64,000 nucleotides of DNA from Urmitella timonensis (GTDB taxonomy: Bacteria > Actinomycetota > Actinomycetes > Actinomycetales > Actinomycetaceae): the NCBI GenBank assembly GCA_900120415.1, contig FQLW01000006.1, forward strand, positions 558,001 through 622,000. The letters run 5' to 3'. A program made the translations under genes and the position numbers. The notes beneath the pieces were generated by a model, which saw nothing but the letters and a program-made list of their open reading frames with translations, did not search any database and was not told the origin of the DNA. Below, one piece after another: positions 1 to 7,902 of the stretch. Positions within the stretch are counted from its first letter, which is position 1. The number at the start of each line of letters is the position of its first letter.

Positions 1-1068
1 GGTCTCGTAAGCGGTTGCCATCCGGTGAAGGGTGCCTAAAATATAACCGTTAGACATTATGGTTACAGTTGCCACTACCAGCAGAGCCGCCAAGCCGCTT
101 CCTACTCTGGCTAAGGTTTTCGCTCGCTGCTTCGCGGAAAGCGCTTTTAACCGCTGCCAAAGCATATATAGCAAAGATCCTAGTCCCAGCATACAGACAT
201 TGAACAGGAAAGACGGGTGTACTAGGCACAGGGACAACACCAATGAGCTAACAAACACTATACGCATCACGCGGTCATACAGCGCCCTGGGATAAGATAC
301 CCGAAGTAGAAATACAAAACCTGCCCCTAGGGACGGCAAGCAGGCAACAGCCAGAGAATTTGGGAAAACCGGGTAAGCGCCTTGCAAATAGGTGGGAAAG
401 ACACTCACAAAACTTGAGCAAATCTGCGTAGCCAATACTATACCTGGACGTTTTGGGAACAGCCCATATGCAAGCAGAGATAACCCTAGAACCCAAAGTA
501 CTCCTACTACGACGTGCATACTGTTCACGCCGCTAACAATGGTGTCTTTCGTGGTAAATAGAGACACAAAATCATGCCAACCACTCGGGTAAATAGTTTT
601 AGTGGTCTCTAAACCATACATTCGGGTTGCCCCACCGAAGGTTGAACCATTTCCAGATTTTAGGATGTTCCAAACCAGATTCATGTGGAAAGTCGAATCA
701 ATCTGCTGTATCGGGCTCCGAACAGAAGTTGCAAAATAGAACGGAATGATTTGTAGGATACAAGCTACAACCCCGGTAGGAAGAAGCCACCGCGGTGGAG
801 CAGTCACGTGCACCGGCTGGCATTTTCGCGACAGGAGATAAGCTGGAATGAAACTTAAAGCAGTCATTAACGAAAAACTAGCAATCCCCCATCGGATTCC
901 CGCTAAATCAGCTAATACTGCGCCTAATGCACAAATAGATAAGCTAATCAGTGGGGCGAACGCCCAGGCTGCAACCCCTTTTATCCGTGAAATTCGTGCC
1001 AGGGACAGACCGGGAATATAAAGAATCAGTAAGGAACAAGTTACTTGCAGCAGGTAGACCTGAAACAC
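1..1068 (-). CDS. DUF6541-type polytopic membrane protein (partial, runs off the left edge)
   Basis: An uninterrupted frame of 356 codons runs from a GTG at 1068 to base 1, so the C-terminus lies outside the window. The start is set by AGGAG five bases upstream. The translation is strongly hydrophobic, with several membrane segments. It carries a loop with FHMNLVWNILKSGN followed about 30 residues later by YPSGWHD; both resemble the signature of the actinobacterial DUF6541 family, whose members are probably envelope glycosyltransferase-like or polysaccharide-assembly proteins. It is the third gene of a minus-strand operon with the glycosyltransferase (57-base gap) and the acyltransferase. The family call rests on recalled motifs and the precise function is unknown. 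Confidence 0.8.
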   Translation of the reverse strand, partial: MFQVYLLQVTCSLLILYIPGLSLARISRIKGVAAWAFAPLISLSICALGAVLADLAGIRWGIASFSLMTALSFIPAYLLSRKCQPVHVTAPPRWLLPTGVVACILQIIPFYFATSVRSPIQQIDSTFHMNLVWNILKSGNGSTFGGATRMYGLETTKTIYPSGWHDFVSLFTTKDTIVSGVNSMHVVVGVLWVLGLSLLAYGLFPKRPGIVLATQICSSFVSVFPTYLQGAYPVFPNSLAVACLPSLGAGFVFLLRVSYPRALYDRVMRIVFVSSLVLSLCLVHPSFLFNVCMLGLGSLLYMLWQRLKALSAKQRAKTLARVGSGLAALLVVATVTIMSNGYILGTLHRMATAYET

Positions 1069-1124
1069 TAATTCTCCTAGCAGTAGTCTTTAATGAATAC
1101 TTTTCTCTATTACCGATTAGGATT

Positions 1125-2297
1125 TTAACGATTCCCGGCGAGAACCTTAGCAACCGCCCGAGAGGATGCTCTCAAGGAACGATTATTAACTACCCATTGT
1201 CGCCGTTGCTCCCGGTTCTCAAGTGTGCTTTTTCCCGCATCGAAATCGCTAAATACCTTGCTGATACTGCTAACCGAATAATCGGCGCAAAACCCTAAAG
1301 AATTATCAACGATGTCTACCCTAGCCGGACCAGACCCCGCATAGATTACCGGAGTTCCACATGCCAAGGTAGACAGGACTTTCGTGGGGTAGGCATGGTC
1401 GTATCCGACACCGGTTTTTATAGATACAAGCCCCGCATCCGCGCCCGCTATCCAACGCGCAGTTTCACCTGGAGGAAGCGTTTGTAGGACGTGAACTCGT
1501 CCTTTCAAATCCGGTTGTTCGGCCTGTTCTTTAAGTAAATCCCAGTCACTGCCTTTGCCAAGAAACACTAGATGATGAGGAATGTTATCAATCACCTGAG
1601 CCAGAGCAGAGATAAAGATGCTGGCACCTTGCCATTCGGAGGCAGTTCCGGTGTAAATAAAATAGGGCGCGTCTGCCAGACCGACACTATCTCTCTCAGC
1701 GCGAGATAACGGCTTAACTTCATCGGTAAAGGTATCAGTATCAATTCCGTTGGGAATAAGATATACAGACTTTGCTCCCATTGTGCGCGCAGTCTCAGCG
1801 ATTTCTTCATTAACCGCGATTACTGCCGCCGCGCCCCGAACCGCAAATGCCTCTAAGGCTTTCACCGCAGTTACCACAAGTTTGGGTGCGAAGGACGCAC
1901 TGGCAGCTCCCCACAAATCCGGCAAGTAATACACATAGGGAACTCCCAGAATCCTCTGGGCTATCCGCATAAAAAACCCGGTTGTAGGAGGGGGTTCCAC
2001 TAAAGTCATGGCAGCGCGCGGCGAGAACAGGACTCGAAAAAATGCGGGTACATCAAAACTCAGATATTGCAGATACCCGCGAACATATCCCTCTTTATCG
2101 CGCAGTACCGGAAAACGCCGTACCCTACCTTGCTCATCGGCTGCTACCCCTGGGGGCGCGGTGGTGGTCACTACCTCGACTTCTACTCCCTTGTCGCGTA
2201 AAGCCTGAGCTACACCCGCTAAACGAAAAGACGCAGCTGCCGCCTCTGGCACATAAATTCGAGACACTATCCTAACGAAACCACGCCGCTTACCCAC
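1125..2297 (-). CDS. Family 4 glycosyltransferase (WbuB-like)
   Basis: A GT-B fold glycosyltransferase of about 390 residues. The N-terminal half shows the acceptor domain with VSRIYVPEAAAASFRLAGVA. The C-terminal half shows the donor domain, with YTGTASEWQG near residue 215, GVGYDHAYPTKVLSTLACG near 300, and the GTPVIYAG strand. These are typical of family 4 enzymes that move a sugar from an NDP donor to a lipid-linked or cell-envelope glycan. Starts at 2300 (TTG) and 2297 (GTG) are adjacent; GTG has the better spacing to AGGGGAG. It lies 14 bases after the acyltransferase, so the two are probably cotranscribed. Sugar and acceptor cannot be read from sequence. Confidence 0.88.
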   Translation of the reverse strand: MGKRRGFVRIVSRIYVPEAAAASFRLAGVAQALRDKGVEVEVVTTTAPPGVAADEQGRVRRFPVLRDKEGYVRGYLQYLSFDVPAFFRVLFSPRAAMTLVEPPPTTGFFMRIAQRILGVPYVYYLPDLWGAASASFAPKLVVTAVKALEAFAVRGAAAVIAVNEEIAETARTMGAKSVYLIPNGIDTDTFTDEVKPLSRAERDSVGLADAPYFIYTGTASEWQGASIFISALAQVIDNIPHHLVFLGKGSDWDLLKEQAEQPDLKGRVHVLQTLPPGETARWIAGADAGLVSIKTGVGYDHAYPTKVLSTLACGTPVIYAGSGPARVDIVDNSLGFCADYSVSSISKVFSDFDAGKSTLENREQRRQWVVNNRSLRASSRAVAKVLAGNR

Positions 2298-2311
2298 CAA
2301 AACTCCCCTGA

Positions 2312-2908
2312 CTAGATTTCTCGCAGCTTATTCTCGCAAACTTCGCGAAAACGCTTGCCGGACTGGGGACACTCATACACGCCCTCTTCGCCCGGAACTG
2401 GCTGCAGCTTCACCCCTGCGGGCCCCACCCAGCCGATACGGCGCGCCGGAACCCCGGCCACCAGGGCATATTCTGGAATATCTTTGGTGACCACTGAACC
2501 GGCCGCTACCAACGCCCAGCGTCCGATAGTTACCGGTGCTACGCAAACCGAGCGGGCGCCAATCGCTGCGCCCCGCTTAATGGTGACCCCCACCTGTTCC
2601 CAGTCGGAGGCAGACTTAATTGAACCGTCCTCGTTAATTGCCCGGGGAAAATGATCATTGGTCAGTACCACTGCCGGACCGATAAATACCCCATCCTCCA
2701 GAGAAGCCGGTTCATAAACCAGGGCATAGTTTTGTACTTTGCAGTTATCACCCATCCGCACGCCCTCGCCGATATATGCGCCGCGCCCGATAATACAGTT
2801 CTTACCCAGCTGGGCGTGTTCGCGCACCTGAGCCAAATGCCAAACGCTAGAGCCCTCCCCAATCTGCGCTTCGGGGGAAACATCTGCACTATCAACTATG
2901 CGGGTCAT
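2312..2908 (-). CDS. Left-handed beta-helix sugar N-acyltransferase (WbpD/WlbB-like)
   Basis: A protein of 198 residues made of hexapeptide repeats (for example IGEGSSVWHLAQVREHAQLG, IGRGAYIGEGVRMGDNCKV, IGRWALVAAGSVVTKDIPEYALVAGVPARRIGW), the signature of trimeric acyl-CoA acyltransferases. The VWHLAQVREHA start and VFIGPAVVLTNDHFPRA loop resemble enzymes acetylating UDP-3-amino-hexuronic acids in O-antigen pathways. ATG at 2908 is chosen because GGAGG lies five bases upstream; an in-frame codon at 2959 has no such site. The C-terminus has a short extension with a CPQSGKRF segment. A UDP-sugar dehydrogenase is divergently encoded next to it, which supports a role in uronic-acid sugar synthesis, but the aminotransferase of that pathway is not in this part of the window. 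Confidence 0.85.
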   Translation of the reverse strand: MTRIVDSADVSPEAQIGEGSSVWHLAQVREHAQLGKNCIIGRGAYIGEGVRMGDNCKVQNYALVYEPASLEDGVFIGPAVVLTNDHFPRAINEDGSIKSASDWEQVGVTIKRGAAIGARSVCVAPVTIGRWALVAAGSVVTKDIPEYALVAGVPARRIGWVGPAGVKLQPVPGEEGVYECPQSGKRFREVCENKLREI

Positions 2909-3021
2909 AAAACCTCCAATCGTGAGTTTTCTTCCTCTTACCCTAACGCAAGAACACAAGTGCAGTTACCATGCTTAGAATATAAATAAACTAAATTCGT
3001 CGCTATTATTTTGGAGCTTTC

Positions 3022-4323
3022 ATGCGCGTAGCAGTTGTGGCAATGGGAAAAATCGGCTTACCCCTAGCGGTACAGTTTGCCTCTAGCGGACAGGACGTGA
3101 TTGGGGTCGATGTTAATGAAAAGACCGTTGAGCTTATTAACCAAGGTAAAGAACCTTTCCCCGGGGAAGCCCACCTGCAAGAAAAACTCTCCGAACTAGT
3201 ACCGGCTGGTAAACTTCGCGCCACCACCAACTACGCAGACGCTATCCCTAACGCAGATGCCATCGTTTTGGTAGTTCCCCTGTTTGTTGATGACGAAACC
3301 TGGCAACCAGACTTCGGTTGGATGGATGGGGCTACTCGTTCCTTGGCAGAGCACTTAACCCCGGGAACCTTAATTTCCTACGAAACCACCCTGCCGGTGG
3401 GTACTACTCGTAATCGTTGGAAGCCCCTGATTGAAGAAGTATCAGGGCTAAAAGAGGGTGAGGATTTTCATTTAGTATTCTCCCCCGAGCGGGTATTAAC
3501 CGGACGAGTATTCCAGGATTTGCGCCGTTACCCCAAACTGGTAGGCGGGCTATCTGAGGCAGGTACCCAGGCGGCAATCAAGTTTTATGAAAGTGTCCTC
3601 CAGTTTGACGAGCGTCCCGACCTGCCCCGCGAAAACGGGGTTTGGGACATGGGTAACGCCGAGGCCGCCGAGATGGCCAAGCTGGCAGAAACCACCTACC
3701 GAGACGTTAATATCGGGCTAGCTAACCAATTTGCTGTCTACGCGGACAAAGTCGGTATTGACGTACAAAAAGTAATTGATGCTTGTAATTCGCAACCATA
3801 TTCTCACATTCACCGCCCCGGGATTGCGGTGGGCGGACACTGCATTCCGGTTTACCCGCGTCTGTACCTGTCTACCGACCCTGATGCTACCGTGGTTCGC
3901 ACCGCGCGCACCTATAACGCCGGAATGCCCGAATACGTAGTATCCCGGGTAGAGGACGTGCTGGGCGATTTGAAAGACGTCAAAGTGGCGGTACTGGGGG
4001 CTTCCTACCGGGGGGCAGTTAAAGAAACCGCATTCTCCGGAGTGTTCGCTACCGTTGACTCCTTGCGCAAGCGGGGGGCAAAAGTACTGGTACATGACCC
4101 CATGTTTAGCGACGAGGAACTCGCGGGCTTCGGTTGGGAGCCCTACCACTTCGGGGAAGAAATCACCGCCGCCATCGTGCAAGCAGACCATGCGGAGTAC
4201 CAATCCATCAGCGCAAAAAACTTACCCGGCATCAAATTATTATTTGACGGTCGCCGGATAACCAATCCTCAGCTATGGAAAGGCACCCCCCGCATGGTCA
4301 TCGGAAATCGGGCTTCCCAATAA
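3022..4323 (+). CDS. UDP-N-acetyl-hexosamine 6-dehydrogenase (WecC/WbpA family)
   Basis: A nucleotide-sugar dehydrogenase of 433 residues that oxidises C6 of a UDP-hexosamine to the uronic acid with two NAD+. The Rossmann start is VAVVAMGKIGLPLAVQF, a variant of GxGxxGLP. The substrate region has FSPERVLTGR near 155, and the catalytic cysteine is in VGGHCIPVYP near residue 276. The C-terminal UDP-binding domain ends with FDGRRIT. GGAG stands a few bases before the ATG. The gene is divergent from the acyltransferase/glycosyltransferase operon and convergent with trpB. Sequence alone does not separate ManNAc-specific (WecC) from GlcNAc-specific (WbpA) enzymes. Confidence 0.88.
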   Translation: MRVAVVAMGKIGLPLAVQFASSGQDVIGVDVNEKTVELINQGKEPFPGEAHLQEKLSELVPAGKLRATTNYADAIPNADAIVLVVPLFVDDETWQPDFGWMDGATRSLAEHLTPGTLISYETTLPVGTTRNRWKPLIEEVSGLKEGEDFHLVFSPERVLTGRVFQDLRRYPKLVGGLSEAGTQAAIKFYESVLQFDERPDLPRENGVWDMGNAEAAEMAKLAETTYRDVNIGLANQFAVYADKVGIDVQKVIDACNSQPYSHIHRPGIAVGGHCIPVYPRLYLSTDPDATVVRTARTYNAGMPEYVVSRVEDVLGDLKDVKVAVLGASYRGAVKETAFSGVFATVDSLRKRGAKVLVHDPMFSDEELAGFGWEPYHFGEEITAAIVQADHAEYQSISAKNLPGIKLLFDGRRITNPQLWKGTPRMVIGNRASQ

Positions 4324-4340
4324 AACGAATACCCCTATTT

Positions 4341-5645
4341 TTACTGTTTAAGCACCTGGTGATAGCTGGCTAAATCTAGCACCCCGTTACCGGAAACTCC
4401 GATTAGCACTACCTGACCGTCCTTAGCTTCGCCGGAGCGGATAAAGTCCAAAGCTCCTGCAATCGCGTGAGTGGATTCAGGAGCCGGAATAATACCCTCT
4501 GCCCGGGCGAATTGTAATCCGGCAGCAAAAGTTTCTTCCTGCGGGTATGCTCGAGCTTCCATGAGTCCTAGATGGTAGGCATGGGAAATCATCGGAGCCA
4601 TCCCGTGATAGCGTAAACCTCCAGCATGAATGGGATCGGGAACAAAATCATGCCCCAAGGTGTACATCTTCATCAAGGGTGTCAATCCGGAAGCATCCCC
4701 ATAGTCATAACGGTATTCACCCTTGGTGAGCGAGGGACAGGCTGCCGGTTCACAGGCAACTACCCGGGTTTTGGCATTGTCTCGAATGTTGGCACCAATA
4801 AATGGGGTCGCCAAACCCCCTAGATTAGAACCGCCACCTGCACAACCAAAGACCAGGTCAGCCCCGGATTCTCCCGCTTTAGATAGTTGTTCTTGTGCTT
4901 CTAGACCGATAACGCTCTGGTGGATAAGAACCTGGTTCATCACCGAGCCCAAAGCATAATGTGCCTGAGGATCGGACACCGCAGATTCCACCGCTTCTGA
5001 AATCGCCATTCCCAAAGAACCGGTGGTGTCGGGATGCTCCGCGAGGATTTTACGTCCCGACTCGGTTAGCTCCGAGGGCGAGGCGTGGCATTTTGCACCA
5101 TAAACTTCCATTTGTAAGCGCCGATAAGGCTTGTGGTCATAGGAAGTACGTACCTGCCACACTTCACATTGCATCCCCAACATCGAGCACGCCATAGCCA
5201 GGGAGGCTCCCCACTGACCAGCTCCAGTTTCGGTAGTCAGTCGCTTAATTCCCGCAACGGCATTGTAATAGGCTTGGGCGATAGCTGAGTTAGGTTTATG
5301 GGAACCGGCAGGTGAGTTACCCTCATATTTGTAGTAAATCCGGCATTTAGTACCTAATTCACGCTCTAGGTTATGGGCGCGGTACAGCGGAGCCGGTCGA
5401 AAATTGGTGTAAAGTTCGCGAATTCGTTGAGGAATCTCTATATAGCGTTCCTTACTCATTTCCAGTTCGATTAGTCCCGGAGGAAATAGAGGCTGCAAAT
5501 CCTGAGCAGTTATCGCTTCTTTGGTCTGGGGATTCAGATAAGGAGGCATCGGCTCTGGAAAATCAGCGGCAAGATTGTACCAATGGCTGGGAATCTGGTT
5601 ATCAATGGGGAATCCACCCGGTTTTACCTTGAGATTATCAGTCAT
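4341..5645 (-). CDS. trpB: Stand-alone TrpB-like PLP enzyme (TrpB2 type tryptophan synthase beta chain)
   Basis: A fold-type II PLP enzyme of 434 residues. The Lys in GNSPAGSHKPNSA (near residue 115) is the expected Schiff-base lysine and CAGGGSNLGG binds the PLP phosphate. The long N-terminus (MTDNLKVKPGGFPIDNQIPS) and insertions are those of the TrpB2/TrpB-like subgroup, which convert indole and serine to tryptophan, often without a neighbouring TrpA. ATG at 5645 follows AGGAG; an upstream in-frame extension to 5726 overlaps the attenuator and is not used. No trpA is present in the window. A Trp-codon leader and attenuator lie directly upstream, so expression should rise under tryptophan starvation. 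Indole salvage is my inference. Confidence 0.92.
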   Translation of the reverse strand: MTDNLKVKPGGFPIDNQIPSHWYNLAADFPEPMPPYLNPQTKEAITAQDLQPLFPPGLIELEMSKERYIEIPQRIRELYTNFRPAPLYRAHNLERELGTKCRIYYKYEGNSPAGSHKPNSAIAQAYYNAVAGIKRLTTETGAGQWGASLAMACSMLGMQCEVWQVRTSYDHKPYRRLQMEVYGAKCHASPSELTESGRKILAEHPDTTGSLGMAISEAVESAVSDPQAHYALGSVMNQVLIHQSVIGLEAQEQLSKAGESGADLVFGCAGGGSNLGGLATPFIGANIRDNAKTRVVACEPAACPSLTKGEYRYDYGDASGLTPLMKMYTLGHDFVPDPIHAGGLRYHGMAPMISHAYHLGLMEARAYPQEETFAAGLQFARAEGIIPAPESTHAIAGALDFIRSGEAKDGQVVLIGVSGNGVLDLASYHQVLKQ

Positions 5646-5689
5646 TATTACTCCTATCTTTTTGTTTTTTAACCGCCGCCACCTAGACA

Positions 5690-5742
5690 TAAAAATACCC
5701 GCCAGGAGGCGGGTCAATATGCACATGAGAAAGCAACCCGCC
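5690..5742 (-). promoter_or_regulatory. trp attenuator (antiterminator / terminator) before trpB
   Basis: Read on the minus strand, three complementary 7-mers follow the leader peptide: GGCGGGT (5742-5736), ACCCGCC (5714-5708) and GGCGGGT (5703-5697) followed by ATTTTTA. The middle arm can pair with the first (antiterminator) or the third (four-base loop, then a U run: terminator). The first arm begins at the leader stop codon. A ribosome stalled at the Trp codons would leave it free, while one at the stop codon would cover it. This is the geometry of classical attenuation. Confidence 0.83.
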
Positions 5743-5789
5743 TAAGCGAGCCACCACCACTGGATTTTATTTACCGGTGTCGTTCTCAT
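5742..5789 (-). CDS. trpL: Trp leader peptide (15 residues, three consecutive Trp codons)
   Basis: On the minus strand ATG at 5789 opens a 15-codon frame, MRTTPVNKIQWWWLA, closed by TAG at 5744-5742. Three TGG codons in a row in such a short frame before a terminator/antiterminator pair are the hallmark of a ribosome-sensed tryptophan leader. No clear Shine-Dalgarno site is seen. A TAAAGT -10 box ends six bases before the ATG, so the transcript may begin at the start codon (leaderless), as known for corynebacterial trpL. The frame is followed by the trpB attenuator. Confidence 0.85.
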   Translation of the reverse strand: MRTTPVNKIQWWWLA

Positions 5790-5795
5790 ACCCAC

Positions 5796-5825
5796 ACTTT
5801 AGCCAAAACGTGAAAGCAACTACAA
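5796..5825 (-). promoter_or_regulatory. Probable promoter of trpL-trpB
   Basis: On the minus strand TTGTAG (5825-5820) and TAAAGT (5801-5796) are separated by 18 bases. The -10 fits the actinobacterial TANNNT pattern; the -35 is weak. Six bases separate the -10 from the leader ATG, which suggests a leaderless transcript. Confidence 0.45.
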
Positions 5826-5838
5826 GCTGTCTCAAAAA

Positions 5839-5868
5839 TTGGTGTTTTCCTTTTTTGGGCTTTAGTCT
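5839..5868 (+). promoter_or_regulatory. Probable promoter of metNIQ
   Basis: TTGGTG (5839-5844) and TAGTCT (5863-5868) with an 18-base spacer. The predicted start near 5875 falls just before the P1 strand of the SAM riboswitch, which is the expected arrangement. Confidence 0.5.
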
Positions 5869-5874
5869 GAAATT

Positions 5875-5953
5875 AGCCATCAAGAGCAGTGCAGAGACCT
5901 GGCTCGCGCACTGCAGCAACCGATAAGACGGTGCTAATGCCAGGACCGATGGA
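5875..5953 (+). promoter_or_regulatory. SAM-I (S-box) riboswitch upstream of metN
   Basis: The S-box signature is present: CCATC (5877-5881) pairs with GATGG (5948-5952) as P1, CAAGAG follows P1, P2 is closed by GCAGTGC with GCACTGC, then GCAACC, and the invariant GGTGCTAATGCCAG (5930-5943) forms the P3/P4 core. The AAAGGG ribosome site and ATG of metN follow within 10 bases of P1, and no U-run terminator is seen in between. SAM binding is therefore more likely to block translation than to end transcription. This fits the methionine-uptake genes downstream. Confidence 0.88.
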
Positions 5954-5962
5954 AAGGGACTT

Positions 5963-6985
5963 ATGACTAGCGTTAAAACGGATAAACCGCTGATTGAATT
6001 GCGGGACGTTTATAAGATTTATCCCCGCAAAAAGCAGGACAAGTTACACGCCCTTGATGGGATTTCCTTAAAAATCGGGGCGGGGGAAATCCACGGTATC
6101 GTTGGCCAATCGGGAGCCGGAAAATCTACTCTAATTCGCTGTTTAACCGCACTGGAACGTCCAACTTCCGGCGAGATTCTGGTTGCCGGTAAAAACCTTT
6201 CTACTCTTTCGGAAAAGCATCTACGCCAGGCTCGTCGCTCTATCGGAATGGTGTTTCAAGCAGCTAACCTGCTAGATTCGCGTACAGCCGCCGGAAATAT
6301 TGCCTATCCGCTATATTTGGCGGGACAAAAACGCGGTGAACGCCACGAGCGGGTGCAAAAGCTCCTGGATTTGGTGGGGTTGCATGATCGGGGTTCCTCT
6401 TACCCCTCTCAGCTTTCCGGGGGGCAGCAACAACGAATAGGGGTCGCCCGGGCACTTGCCGACGAACCCCAAGTGTTGCTGTGTGACGAACCTACCAGCG
6501 CTTTGGATACCGAATCTACCAAGCAGATTCTGCATTTGATTAAAGATGTTCATGACCGTCTGGGCGTTACCGTTCTGATTATTACCCACGAGATGAGTGT
6601 GGTTCGGGAGATTTGCACTCATGTCACCTTGTTAGAGGGTGGGAAGATTGTGCAGACGGGGTCGGTAGCAGATGTAGTCAAAGCGCACTCCTCGCGGCTA
6701 GCTAAAGACCTGGTTCCACCCCCTAATGTAGAGGGCGAAGTAACTTTACAGGGTAAAGCCGCCACGGTGGTCGATATTGCATTTACTTCTTCACCAGGGG
6801 TACCTACCGGTTCGAAAGTTATGGATTTGGTTGCTGAGCTGAGGGGCGATATCGTTGCCGGAACTTTTGAGACTGTGGGAACCACTCAAGTTGGTCGCTT
6901 GGCTGTAGGGGTAGAATCCACGGGACTGGACGCATTTATTCGCGAAATGGAAAATCATCACATCTATACGGAGGTGCGAGCATGA
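5963..6985 (+). CDS. metN: Methionine ABC transporter ATP-binding protein MetN
   Basis: An ABC ATPase of 340 residues. Walker A is GQSGAGKST near residue 53, the Q-loop is VFQ, the signature LSGGQQQRIGVARAL near 146, Walker B LLCDEPTSALD, and the H-loop histidine is in ITHE. A C-terminal NIL domain (from about residue 265) is typical of MetN, where methionine binds and inhibits transport. It energises D/L-methionine uptake with MetI and MetQ. It overlaps metI by four bases (ATGA), implying translational coupling. The SAM-I riboswitch upstream supports the methionine assignment independently. Confidence 0.96.
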   Translation: MTSVKTDKPLIELRDVYKIYPRKKQDKLHALDGISLKIGAGEIHGIVGQSGAGKSTLIRCLTALERPTSGEILVAGKNLSTLSEKHLRQARRSIGMVFQAANLLDSRTAAGNIAYPLYLAGQKRGERHERVQKLLDLVGLHDRGSSYPSQLSGGQQQRIGVARALADEPQVLLCDEPTSALDTESTKQILHLIKDVHDRLGVTVLIITHEMSVVREICTHVTLLEGGKIVQTGSVADVVKAHSSRLAKDLVPPPNVEGEVTLQGKAATVVDIAFTSSPGVPTGSKVMDLVAELRGDIVAGTFETVGTTQVGRLAVGVESTGLDAFIREMENHHIYTEVRA

Positions 6986-7722
6986 GCCTTATCGCTACTA
7001 CCTCACAGGTTGTGAACATAATGCCCTTCGCCGCGGATAGCTCTGGTCGCTGGTTTTCCAACCCGGTGATTACTAATAATCTGCTAGACGCCACTTTAGA
7101 GACGATTTATATGTCTTTATGGGCGGGGTTATTCTCAATCCTGCTGGGATTGCCGATTGGTTTGCTGTTGGTGGCGACTGCTCCCGCGGGGCTACTTTCA
7201 GGTTCCAAAGTCACGCGCGTGCTCTACGCAGTGCTGGGATTCATTGTGAATGTGGGACGCTCGTTACCTTTCATCATTTTGATGATTTCGATTATTCCCT
7301 TTACTCGCCTGCTAGTGGGCACGACTTTGGGCTGGAAAGCTGCGGTAGTGCCCTTAACGCTGGCAGCAGCTCCTTTCTTTGCTCGCCTGGTCGAATCCAA
7401 TGTCCAGGGGGTAGAGAGTGGCAAATTGGAGGCCGCAAAAATGGCGGGGGCTTCCAATTGGCAGATCATGATGGGGGTACAGGTGCGCGAGGCGCTACCT
7501 GCTCTAATCCAATCAGTTACCGTCACTTTGATTTCTTTGATTGGCTACGGCGCGATGGCCGGTACTTTGGGTACCGGCGGCCTGGGTGCTCTCGCTATAA
7601 ACTATGGTTACAACCAGTTTATGGGTGACGTAATGCTAATCGTGGTCATCGACATCTTGTTAATCGTGGTCATCGTACAGTGGCTAGGAGATATGCTGAG
7701 CCGGCTGGTAGATCACCGCTAA
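6982..7722 (+). CDS. metI: Methionine ABC transporter permease MetI
   Basis: A membrane protein of 246 residues with about five or six hydrophobic spans. The EAA loop GASNWQIMMGVQVREALPALI near residue 160 contacts MetN. The ATLETIYMSLWAGLFSILLGLPIGLLL start is characteristic of MetI-type permeases. Its ATG overlaps the metN stop. It forms the membrane channel of the methionine importer. After its stop lies a small hairpin (7748-7767) before metQ, which could lower or uncouple metQ expression. Confidence 0.95.
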   Translation: MSLIATTSQVVNIMPFAADSSGRWFSNPVITNNLLDATLETIYMSLWAGLFSILLGLPIGLLLVATAPAGLLSGSKVTRVLYAVLGFIVNVGRSLPFIILMISIIPFTRLLVGTTLGWKAAVVPLTLAAAPFFARLVESNVQGVESGKLEAAKMAGASNWQIMMGVQVREALPALIQSVTVTLISLIGYGAMAGTLGTGGLGALAINYGYNQFMGDVMLIVVIDILLIVVIVQWLGDMLSRLVDHR

Positions 7723-7747
7723 GGGAAAACCAGTCGGAGACCTATTA

Positions 7748-7767
7748 CCGCTAAATCTAGCGGTTTT
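7748..7767 (+). terminator. Small hairpin with T run between metI and metQ
   Basis: CCGCTA-AATC-TAGCGG followed by TTTT gives a six-base-pair stem with a four-base loop. It may act as a weak terminator or as an mRNA processing boundary inside the met operon. Confidence 0.5.
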
Positions 7768-7902
7768 CAATAAAAGTCATTTCTTCTGGAGTAGCACTTG
7801 CTATCCAGAAATCCCCCTCCGTAGTCCATTTCGTAGACGCTGGTGAGGGCGGGTAAGAAAACTTTGTAAACTACCTAAAAACTACTTATAAGGATATTTA
7901 AA

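Noticed and set aside
5646-5726. Upstream N-terminal extension of trpB
   Set aside because: It would translate through the terminator hairpin; the ATG at 5645 has a clear AGGAG.
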